From Amoebophilaceae bacterium UBA1467 (GTDB lineage: Bacteria; Bacteroidota; Bacteroidia; Cytophagales; Amoebophilaceae), in the NCBI GenBank assembly GCA_002325615.1, contig DCSL01000048.1:6875-12415 (forward strand): a DNA stretch of 5,541 bases. Direction: 5' to 3'. The notes under the pieces were generated by a model, which saw only the letters and a program-made list of their open reading frames with translations, was not told where the DNA came from and ran no database searches. Shown one piece after another: positions 1 through 5,541 of this stretch; within the stretch, counting starts at the first letter, position 1, and every line of letters starts with the position of its first letter. The position numbers and the translations under genes are program-made.

Positions 1-755
1 CAATACTCAACTTGAAGCAGGTACGCTTTAAAAAAATAGCTGACAATGCAAATGACAAGATATGTATCTCAATAAAGAAGCAAGAAGTGTTCAAAGCAGG
101 TGACATTGCAAAGTTCACGCCAGCTTTGGAAATACTGAACCCTGATTTTGTTATCTGTCACCTTGATCCAATTGCCAATATTGAGCTAGAAATCATGGTG
201 GAAAAAGGAAGAGGCTATATTCCTGCGGAGGAAAATAAACCCGCTAACGCAGCCATTGGTCTTATCCCTATTGACGCAATTTTTACACCTATTAAGAAAG
301 TCAGTTATAAAGTGGAGAATATTAGAGTAGAGCAAAAGACAGACTACGAAAAGCTGATTATCGATATACAAACCGATGGCTCTATTCACCCTGAGCAAGC
401 ACTGGAGCGTGCTGCCAGTCTTATTATCAAGCACTTTCTGCTGTTTTCAGATAATAATATGGTACTAGAAGCATCAAGCGATGAAGAGATAGAAATCGTA
501 GATGAAGAACTTCTACGCGTGCGAAAACTACTCAAAACGCCACTTGCTGAACTTGGCTTGTCTGTTAGGGCATTCAACTGTCTCAAGGCTGCAGAGGTAA
601 AAACCTTGGGTGATCTAGCGGGATTAGAAATTTCAGACATGGTAAAATTCAGAAACTTTGGTAAAAAGTCACTCAAAGAACTTGAGGAATTAATGGTGAG
701 TAAAAACCTAAATTTTGGTATGGATCTGTCTAAATACAAACTAGATGAAGTATAA
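1..755 (+). CDS. rpoA: DNA-directed RNA polymerase subunit alpha, 5'-truncated by the window edge
   Basis: Alpha subunit dimerises to scaffold assembly of core RNA polymerase, and its C-terminal domain contacts upstream promoter DNA and activators. The reading frame is open from the first bases (codons from position 3 read I-L-N-L-K-Q-V-R-F), so the true start lies upstream and roughly the first quarter of the protein is missing. Do not take the TTG at 12 as a start. Visible parts, numbered from that TTG: alpha-NTD insert domain with N-P-D-F-V-I-C-H-L and G-R-G-Y-I-P, then the dimerisation-domain return with V-E-Q-K-T-D-Y-E-K-L and H-P-E-Q-A-L-E-R-A-A. An acidic linker follows (about 155-168), then a full alpha-CTD with L-S-V-R-A-F-N-C-L-K (R186 matches E. 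coli R265, which binds UP-element DNA) and the helix-hairpin-helix N-F-G-K-K-S-L. It ends at TAA 753-755. rplQ follows, the usual arrangement at the end of the alpha operon. Confidence 0.97.
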   Translation, partial: ILNLKQVRFKKIADNANDKICISIKKQEVFKAGDIAKFTPALEILNPDFVICHLDPIANIELEIMVEKGRGYIPAEENKPANAAIGLIPIDAIFTPIKKVSYKVENIRVEQKTDYEKLIIDIQTDGSIHPEQALERAASLIIKHFLLFSDNNMVLEASSDEEIEIVDEELLRVRKLLKTPLAELGLSVRAFNCLKAAEVKTLGDLAGLEISDMVKFRNFGKKSLKELEELMVSKNLNFGMDLSKYKLDEV

Positions 756-829
756 GCTTATGACCTCCTATCAAGCACTTTCCCAGTAATAATTTTTCAG
801 TTTTCAATAATATTTGACTATAGAAAAGG

Positions 830-1441
830 ATGAGACACGGAAAAAAGTTCAACCACCTGAGTAGGCCAACTGCTCATAGGAAGGCCTTGCTGGCTAACCT
901 AGCCAAGGCGTTAATTCTACATAAGCGGATTAATACCACTTTAGCCAAGGCCAAGGCATTGAGAAAGTTTGTAGAACCTATCCTGACAAAGGTCAAAAAC
1001 GACACTACTCATGCTAGAAGAGTAGTATTCTCTTACTTTCAGGACAAAGTACCTGTCAAGGAACTGTTTAATGGCGTTGCTCCTAAAATTGCGAACAGAC
1101 CCGGAGGTTATACACGTATTATTAGGCTTGGAAATCGTTTAGGTGACAATGCTGAAATGTGCATGATCGAGCTGGTAGACTATAACGAATTCCTCCAAAA
1201 AGGAAACAAGCTAGAAAAAGCTAAGACAAGGAGGAGCAAAACAAAGGCCGTCACTAAAAAAGAAGAACCCCACGCCCCGACTAATGAAGAAGCTGTTTTA
1301 GCATCAATACCCAAAGCCAGTGAAGGCGAGGAAAAACTACTACAAGTAGCAGAAAACTCTCAACTAGACACTAGCGAGCAGGGAAAAAGTATGCCCGAAA
1401 TTGATAACCAAGGAACTATTGATGTAGAAAAAAATGCCTAG
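830..1441 (+). CDS. rplQ: 50S ribosomal protein L17 with long charged C-terminal tail
   Basis: L17 is a large-subunit ribosomal protein that binds 23S rRNA near the exit-tunnel face. The product is 203 aa. Residues 1 to about 122 form the complete L17 fold: N-terminus M-R-H-G-K-K-F-N-H-L, then H-R-K-A-L-L-A-N-L-A, then the R-P-G-G-Y-T-R-I segment and a closing M-C-M-I-E-L-V-D-Y. The remaining 81 residues are an extension absent from E. coli L17 (about 127 aa). It is Lys/Arg-rich at about 124-144, then Glu/Asp-rich, low in aromatic residues and probably disordered. Extended L17 tails are common in Bacteroidota. The ATG at 830 is the first possible start, because an in-frame TAG lies at 821-823. 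The purines just before it sit too close to act as a normal ribosome binding site. It lies 74 nt after rpoA, with no terminator between them, so the two are probably cotranscribed. A strong terminator follows. Confidence 0.97.
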   Translation: MRHGKKFNHLSRPTAHRKALLANLAKALILHKRINTTLAKAKALRKFVEPILTKVKNDTTHARRVVFSYFQDKVPVKELFNGVAPKIANRPGGYTRIIRLGNRLGDNAEMCMIELVDYNEFLQKGNKLEKAKTRRSKTKAVTKKEEPHAPTNEEAVLASIPKASEGEEKLLQVAENSQLDTSEQGKSMPEIDNQGTIDVEKNA

Positions 1442-1468
1442 GAACGCATGAATATGAAGTGAGCATGG

Positions 1469-1499
1469 GGGTTAGGCATCAGTGTCTGACCCTTTTTTT
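1469..1499 (+). terminator. Rho-independent terminator ending the rpoA-rplQ unit
   Basis: A 10-bp stem pairs 1469-1478 (GGGTTAGGCA) with 1483-1492 (TGTCTGACCC) around a TCAG tetraloop. Eight pairs are Watson-Crick and two are G-T wobbles. Seven T residues follow directly at 1493-1499. AGCAT at 1462-1466 can also pair with ATGCT at 1500-1504, extending the structure around the T tract. It begins 27 nt after the rplQ stop, as expected for the end of the ribosomal operon. Confidence 0.9.
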
Positions 1500-1537
1500 A
1501 TGCTTCTTAGTGGCAATAAAAGCCATCTTTAGGCATC
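1472..1537. repeat. 9-bp direct repeat TTAGGCATC flanking the rplQ-eno boundary
   Basis: TTAGGCATC occurs at 1472-1480, where it forms the left arm and loop edge of the rplQ terminator. It occurs again at 1529-1537, directly overlapping the candidate minus-10 box of eno. The copies are exact and 57 bp apart. Their function is unknown and coincidence is plausible. Confidence 0.3.
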
Positions 1538-1600
1538 TATACTCCTTCCCTTTTAGGGAGCATGCCGCTACATAGCGAAAAGGCCGTAATCTACAATACC
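1500..1600 (+). promoter_or_regulatory. Probable eno leader/promoter region (boxes not firmly identified)
   Basis: Because the terminator upstream should stop rplQ transcripts, a promoter for eno and the genes after it is expected here. The best minus-10-like box I see is TATACT at 1538-1543. I find no convincing minus-35 partner at the right distance, nor a clear Bacteroidota-type minus-7 box (TAnnTTTG) with its TTTG partner. Two similar 10-mers lie side by side just upstream, AGCCATCTTT at 1521-1530 and AGGCATCTAT at 1531-1540 (8 of 10 identical). The presence of a promoter is inferred from position; the box itself is a weak call. Confidence 0.3.
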
Positions 1601-2878
1601 ATGAGTAAGATCAAAGACATCCATGCAAGGCATATTCTGGATTCCAGAGGCAATCCCACCATCGAAGTAGTGGTATGGGCCCAAGATGGAGCCATAGGAA
1701 CGGCTGCTGTGCCCTCAGGAGTATCTATAGGTAGGTATGAAGCAACTGAACTGCGTGATATAGATAATCCACGATACCTAGGGAGGGGTGTCCAGAAAGC
1801 GATTCATCATGTCAAAGGTATATTAAAAAATTCCCTTGTGGGAATTTCAGTCTTTGAACAAGGTCACTTAGACCGACTCATGTTAGCCCTAGATGGTACG
1901 TCTGATAAGTCCAAGTTAGGAGCCAATGCCCTATTAGGTGTATCTCTAGCAATAGCCAAAGCAGCAGCAGCATCAGCTAGGATGCCTTTATACCGTTACT
2001 TGGGAGGTGTGAATGCTAACACCTTACCGACACCTATGATCAATGTATTGAATGGAGGTGCGCATGCAGACAATGCTATCGATTTTCAGGAATTTATGAT
2101 TATGCCTGTGAAGGCAGCTAGTTTTTCCGAATCTTTGCGCATAGGTGTAGAGGTGTTTCAGCATCTAGGGCAGCTTTTGAAAGCCAATGAGCTTTCTACT
2201 AATGTCGGTGACGAAGGCGGCTTTGCTCCCAGTGTTGCCTCTAATGAAAAAGCTATAGAATTGGTGTTAAAAGCCATTGAAAAAGCAGGCTATCGGCCAG
2301 GAGAAGACATCTTCATTGCATTGGACTCCGCTGCTTCTGAGTTTTATGATCCACAAGAAAAGTATTATCACTTTAAAAAAACCTCTGGTAAAAAATGCTC
2401 TTCTGAGGAATTCATAGCGTTTTGGAAAGACTGGCTACAAAAATATCCGATTCTCTCTATTGAAGATGGCATGGCAGAAGATGATTGGGAAGGCTGGCGA
2501 CAATTGACTGCCGCTGTAGGCGACCGGGTTCAACTTGTGGGAGATGATCTGTTTGCAACCAGTGTAGCAAGACTTCAGCAGGGAATTGATACGGAGGTAG
2601 CCAATGCCATTCTCATTAAGATGAATCAAGTAGGCACACTCAGTGAGACCATGGAGACAGTCCAACTAGCCAGCAGGAATGCTTACAAAAGTATTGTATC
2701 GCACCGTTCTGGAGAGACAGAAGACACTACTATTGCAGATTTGGCCGTGGCTTTAAATACTGGCCAGATTAAAACGGGCTCTGTCTCTCGCTCCGATAGA
2801 ACCTCAAAATATAACCAGCTATTACGCATTGAGGAAGCATTGGGTGAGCACGGAAAATTTGCCGGTAAGCCATTTTAA
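1601..2878 (+). CDS. eno: Enolase (phosphopyruvate hydratase)
   Basis: Enolase is a cytoplasmic Mg-dependent glycolytic enzyme that interconverts 2-phosphoglycerate and phosphoenolpyruvate. From the ATG at 1601 the protein is 425 aa, the normal family length, and begins M-S-K-I-K-D-I-H-A-R with D-S-R-G-N-P-T-I-E-V following. An in-frame ATG at 1562 would add 13 residues (M-P-L-H-S-E-K...) that do not resemble the family N-terminus, so I prefer 1601. Key residues by this numbering: the substrate-side H-A-D-N-A-I-D-F-Q-E-F-M block; acid/base E205 in N-V-G-D-E-G-G-F-A-P; metal ligands D242, E288 (S-I-E-D-G) and D315 (G-D-D-L-F); catalytic base K340 (I-L-I-K-M-N-Q); H368-R369-S370 (S-H-R-S-G-E-T-E-D); and K391 (K-T-G-S). 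The protein ends in Y-N-Q-L-L-R-I-E-E-A-L-G. Every catalytic residue is present, so it should be active. It is the first gene after the terminator and probably heads a unit with the next two genes. Confidence 0.97.
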   Translation: MSKIKDIHARHILDSRGNPTIEVVVWAQDGAIGTAAVPSGVSIGRYEATELRDIDNPRYLGRGVQKAIHHVKGILKNSLVGISVFEQGHLDRLMLALDGTSDKSKLGANALLGVSLAIAKAAAASARMPLYRYLGGVNANTLPTPMINVLNGGAHADNAIDFQEFMIMPVKAASFSESLRIGVEVFQHLGQLLKANELSTNVGDEGGFAPSVASNEKAIELVLKAIEKAGYRPGEDIFIALDSAASEFYDPQEKYYHFKKTSGKKCSSEEFIAFWKDWLQKYPILSIEDGMAEDDWEGWRQLTAAVGDRVQLVGDDLFATSVARLQQGIDTEVANAILIKMNQVGTLSETMETVQLASRNAYKSIVSHRSGETEDTTIADLAVALNTGQIKTGSVSRSDRTSKYNQLLRIEEALGEHGKFAGKPF

Positions 2879-2894
2879 AAAATGACCAAAGCCT

Positions 2895-3194
2895 ATGCAT
2901 ACCATGTGGAAAAAACCGCCTCAGTGGGCGAAGAACCCCTACTTTCTATTAGGATTTAGTTTCCTGTTATGGATGCTTTTTTTCGACTCGGAGGACCTCT
3001 TCACACAGTATAGGCTACGGAATAAGCTTAGGAACTTAGAAGTAGAAAAGGCTTACTACTTAGAACAAGTAGAAAAAATACAGCAAGACAGAAAGAAACT
3101 GGCAAGTAATGAGAACTTATTAGAGAAGTTTGCTAGAGAAAAGTATTTCATGAAAAAGAAGACAGAAGACCTTTACGTCATCGTTGATGAATAA
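2895..3194 (+). CDS. FtsB/DivIC-family septum formation initiator protein
   Basis: This is a small bitopic divisome protein. Members of the family (FtsB in Proteobacteria, DivIC in Firmicutes) pair with FtsL and FtsQ/DivIB at the division site and help activate septal peptidoglycan synthesis. The 99-aa product has a short basic cytoplasmic N-terminus (K6, K7, K13), one membrane helix at about 15-30 rich in F, L and W, then F-F-D at 29-31. A coiled coil follows at about 38-70 with Leu, Val and Ile in heptad-like spacing. The closing family motif is L-L-E-K-F-A-R-E-K-Y-F-M-K at 75-87, followed by E-D-L-Y-V-I. Size and layout match the family. ATG 2895 is the first start after an in-frame TGA at 2883-2885; the ATG at 2904 (M4) is also possible. 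It lies 16 nt after eno, so cotranscription is likely. FtsB and DivIC cannot be told apart here, so no symbol is given. Confidence 0.88.
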   Translation: MHTMWKKPPQWAKNPYFLLGFSFLLWMLFFDSEDLFTQYRLRNKLRNLEVEKAYYLEQVEKIQQDRKKLASNENLLEKFAREKYFMKKKTEDLYVIVDE

Positions 3195-3248
3195 GTGAGT
3201 CGCCAGGTTATTGATTGGCCTCGTGCACATTTAGCTCATACATTATTC
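3189..3248. repeat. Nested imperfect inverted repeat between the division gene and murF-alr
   Basis: GAATAA at 3189-3194, which includes the stop codon of the FtsB/DivIC-like gene, pairs with TTATTC at 3243-3248. TGAG at 3196-3199 pairs with CTCA at 3235-3238, leaving an uneven internal loop. Inside, GCCA at 3202-3205 can pair with TGGC at 3216-3219. No T tract follows, so this is not a standard intrinsic terminator. It is AT-rich and could be chance. Confidence 0.25.
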
Positions 3249-3280
3249 TTCAAGAAATTTTCTAACTAACAACTCCCCGC

Positions 3281-5541
3281 ATGGTCTCTTTCAGCGAATT
3301 GCCGGCTATTACAGGAGGAAAAATAATTCAGTACGTTTCAGAACAGCCTATCAGGCACCTCTTGCTGGATAGTAGAAGGCTTCTTACAGACTCTGGTAGC
3401 CTCTTTTTTGCTATGCGGGGCCAGCACCACAACAGTCACCAGTTTCTCCCCATGGTTTACGAGCAAGGCATCAACCAATTTGTGGTGGAGCAGGGAGACC
3501 AGGCTATCTACAAGCATCTAAAAAACGCTAACATTATCCAAGTAGCCAATAGTGTTGCCGCTTTGCAGCAGCTAGCTGCTTACCACAGGAGTCAATATCA
3601 ATTGCCCCTACTAGCTATTACAGGCAGTAACGGAAAGACCATTGTCAAAGAATGGCTCAGCCAGATTTTAGCTCTGAAGTACGCTGTGGCCCGAAGTCCT
3701 AAAAGCTATAATTCCCAAATAGGTGTGCCACGTTCAGTCTGGTCAATTAGCACCACGCACCAGTATGGTATTTTTGAGGCGGGCATCTCCCGGCCTGGAG
3801 AAATGGCCAAACTAGAGACGATCCTTAAGCCTACTGTCGGAATGTTTACCAACATAGGCTCAGCGCATGACGAAGGTTTTGCCACCCAGCAGCAGAAGAT
3901 CAAAGAAAAAGCCCTGCTATTCAAAAATTGTCAAAAGATTTACTATTGTATAGACCACACGCCTATCCATCAAGTATTGATGGCGCTTTACCACAACAAA
4001 GCACACTTGGTGACCTGGTCTTTGCTTGATGGTGCCGCTGATTACAAGGTCCAAAAGCGCTTATTAATCACAGATAAGCAAACAGAACTTATAGTAACCA
4101 CTCGGCAGCAGCAGTACGCCTTTATCTTGCCATTTCAAGACAATGTCTCTGTAGAAAATTCTATCCATTGTATTGTTTTTCTACTGCAAGAAGGGTTCAA
4201 CCCAGCAATGATACAAGCAGCCCTTACGAAGCTCAGAGCCCTACCCATGCGTATGACTTTGAAGCAAGGCGTTAACAATTGCCAGGTGATTGATGATACC
4301 TACAACAACGATTTAGTGGGCCTTCGGGTGGCGTTAGACTTTATGGCTCAACAAAAGCAAGCTCCTAGAAGAACGGTAGTGCTGTCTGATTTGCTAGAAA
4401 CTGGTATAACAGCCGAAAACCTATATCCTCAAATTGCACAACTGCTCAAAGCCAAACAGATAGATCGAATCATTGGCATAGGTGAAGAGCTGACCGCACA
4501 TGCTGCAGCCTTTTCGTCGTTTGATACACACTTCTACGATAACACTGAGGAGTTCCTCAAAGAGGACATCCAGCACAAGTTTAGCAACGAATTAATACTG
4601 GTGAAGGGAGCCAGAAGTTTTGGTTTAGAAAGAGTGGCAGATCGGTTACAGCAAAAAATTCATAGTACCGTTCTTGAAGTAGACTTAGATGCTATTACCC
4701 ATAACTTGAATTTTTTTCGGAATAGGCTGGCTAGAGGCACCCAACTGATGGCCGTAGTCAAAGCCTTGGCATACGGTAGTAGCAGCTTTGAAATTGCGCA
4801 CCTCCTGCAGTATCACCGTGTGGATTATCTGGCGGTGGCTTATGCCGATGAAGGAGTTTTGTTACGAGGGCATGACATTACGCTCCCCATCATGGTGATG
4901 AACCCTACGCCGGAGAGCTTTGATCAGCTGCTTGCGTATGACCTAGCACCTGAGGTATACAGTCTAAAATTGCTGTGTGCATTGCGTGATTTTCTAGCCA
5001 GTCGAAACAAGCACATCAACGTACACTTGAAGCTGGAAACAGGGATGAACCGGCTGGGGTTTGAGGAAAGAGAACTCAGTACACTCGTGCAGGTATTGCG
5101 TGCCACACCGGCCTTACATGTAGTGGGGATTATGAGTCACCTGGCTGCTTCTGCAGACCAACAACACGATGCGTACACAAGGCACCAGTTTACGCTTTTT
5201 GTGAAGATGGCTACCTATATAGAACAAAAGCTAGGTATTCATACGATCAAACACTTGCTCAATTCTTCAGGAATTTTGCATTTTCCTGAGTACCAATTAG
5301 ATATGGTTAGATTGGGTATTGGCCTGTATGGCGTTGGGGTAAATCAGGAGGTGCAGCAACATCTGAAAGTGGCGAGTACGCTTAAAACTGTTATTTCTCA
5401 AATCAAGATGATGCCTCAAGGAGCCACTATTGGCTATGGAAGACACGGTATTGCTAAAAGGAATATGCGGCTTGCTACCCTTGCTATTGGGTATGCTGAT
5501 GGTTTTAGGAGAGTGCTGGGCAATGGTCAAGGAAGTGTATG
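3281..5541 (+). CDS. murF-alr: Bifunctional UDP-MurNAc-tripeptide:D-Ala-D-Ala ligase / alanine racemase, 3'-truncated by the window edge
   Basis: This cytoplasmic peptidoglycan enzyme carries two activities. MurF uses ATP to add D-Ala-D-Ala to UDP-MurNAc-tripeptide. Alr is a PLP enzyme converting L-Ala to D-Ala. The frame is open for 753 codons with no stop, and the gene continues past 5541. MurF part (1 to about 455): D30-S31-R32 in the substrate-binding domain, P-loop G-S-N-G-K-T with K119, S-P-K-S-Y-N-S-Q-I-G-V-P at 139-150, E-A-G-I-S-R-P-G-E-M at 166-175, D-D-T-Y-N-N-D at 338-344 and K-G-A-R-S at 442-446. Alr part (from about 464): PLP lysine K494 (V-V-K-A-L-A-Y-G), R591 (N-R-L-G-F), H620, N661-S662, R677 (V-R-L-G-I) and catalytic Tyr719 (I-G-Y-G-R). 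G-Y-A-D-G lies at 737-741, and the C-M-D-Q motif would be beyond the edge. ATG 3281 is the first start after an in-frame TAA at 3263. The fusion is typical of Bacteroidota. No Shine-Dalgarno is seen. Confidence 0.96.
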   Translation, partial: MVSFSELPAITGGKIIQYVSEQPIRHLLLDSRRLLTDSGSLFFAMRGQHHNSHQFLPMVYEQGINQFVVEQGDQAIYKHLKNANIIQVANSVAALQQLAAYHRSQYQLPLLAITGSNGKTIVKEWLSQILALKYAVARSPKSYNSQIGVPRSVWSISTTHQYGIFEAGISRPGEMAKLETILKPTVGMFTNIGSAHDEGFATQQQKIKEKALLFKNCQKIYYCIDHTPIHQVLMALYHNKAHLVTWSLLDGAADYKVQKRLLITDKQTELIVTTRQQQYAFILPFQDNVSVENSIHCIVFLLQEGFNPAMIQAALTKLRALPMRMTLKQGVNNCQVIDDTYNNDLVGLRVALDFMAQQKQAPRRTVVLSDLLETGITAENLYPQIAQLLKAKQIDRIIGIGEELTAHAAAFSSFDTHFYDNTEEFLKEDIQHKFSNELILVKGARSFGLERVADRLQQKIHSTVLEVDLDAITHNLNFFRNRLARGTQLMAVVKALAYGSSSFEIAHLLQYHRVDYLAVAYADEGVLLRGHDITLPIMVMNPTPESFDQLLAYDLAPEVYSLKLLCALRDFLASRNKHINVHLKLETGMNRLGFEERELSTLVQVLRATPALHVVGIMSHLAASADQQHDAYTRHQFTLFVKMATYIEQKLGIHTIKHLLNSSGILHFPEYQLDMVRLGIGLYGVGVNQEVQQHLKVASTLKTVISQIKMMPQGATIGYGRHGIAKRNMRLATLAIGYADGFRRVLGNGQGSV

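Noticed and set aside
12..14. TTG at position 12 as the start of a 247-aa alpha subunit
   Set aside because: The frame is open upstream with the conserved I-L-N-L-K-Q-V-R-F sequence, so this is an internal Leu codon of a protein cut by the window edge.
186..739. Two overlapping minus-strand open frames (82 and 117 codons) inside rpoA
   Set aside because: They lie opposite a clearly conserved rpoA frame, have low-complexity Ser/Leu-rich translations and no recognisable motif, so they are antisense shadows.
756..829. Promoter or terminator between rpoA and rplQ
   Set aside because: The gap is AT-rich and holds a short TTTTCA repeat and an ATATTTG stretch that vaguely resembles a Bacteroidota minus-7 box, but there is no matching upstream box and no hairpin with a T tract.
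2435..2665. Minus-strand open frame of 76 codons inside eno
   Set aside because: It is opposite the most conserved enolase block (S-I-E-D-G to I-L-I-K-M-N-Q) and its translation resembles nothing I know.
2882..2894. ATG at 2882 as an earlier start for the FtsB/DivIC-like gene
   Set aside because: It is in a different reading frame from the 2895 gene, and an in-frame TGA at 2883-2885 bars any extension upstream.
3706..5530. Three minus-strand open frames (3706-3924, 4924-5106, 5297-5530) inside murF-alr
   Set aside because: All are short and opposite conserved MurF or Alr motifs. The plus-strand frame is unbroken through all of them.
1..5541. Mobile element, CRISPR array, toxin-antitoxin pair, defence system or RNA gene
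   Set aside because: Nearly the whole window is covered by five recognisable housekeeping genes, and the gaps (74, 159, 16 and 86 nt) are too short and show no repeat array, tRNA cloverleaf or transposon end.

Overview
The window is a compact, single-strand (+) stretch of bacterial housekeeping genes. In order it holds the 3' part of rpoA (RNA polymerase alpha), rplQ (ribosomal protein L17), an intrinsic terminator, eno (enolase), a small FtsB/DivIC-type cell-division protein, and most of a murF-alr fusion gene that runs off the right edge. The genome is most likely from a Bacteroidota member, probably of the order Cytophagales. The pointers are the MurF-alanine racemase fusion, an L17 with a long charged C-terminal tail, the style of the division protein (FFD motif after the membrane segment), and the lack of well-placed Shine-Dalgarno sequences before the start codons. 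The species cannot be fixed from sequence reading alone. The Amoebophilus/Cardinium branch is possible but not shown.

Positions 1-1441 are the distal end of the ribosomal-protein/alpha operon. rpoA enters from the left already past its first quarter and ends at 755. rplQ follows after 74 nt and closes the transcription unit. A strong hairpin plus seven T residues at 1469-1499 separates it from what follows.

Positions 1500-5541 look like a second transcription unit. eno probably starts at 1601, with an in-frame ATG at 1562 as the alternative. The divisome gene follows 16 nt after eno, and murF-alr begins 86 nt after that. The last two genes belong to envelope growth: a membrane-anchored coiled-coil division protein, and a bifunctional enzyme that makes D-alanine and adds D-Ala-D-Ala to the peptidoglycan precursor. 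Enolase is the glycolytic member.

All three complete proteins and both partial ones keep the key residues I could check, with no frameshift or in-frame stop. I see no RNA gene, mobile element, CRISPR array, phage gene or defence system, and no stretch over 300 bases without a gene. I found no undescribed system. The points worth a second look are modest: the fusion enzyme and its altered lysine-loop motif, the L17 tail, the enolase start, and small repeat structures in two intergenic gaps.
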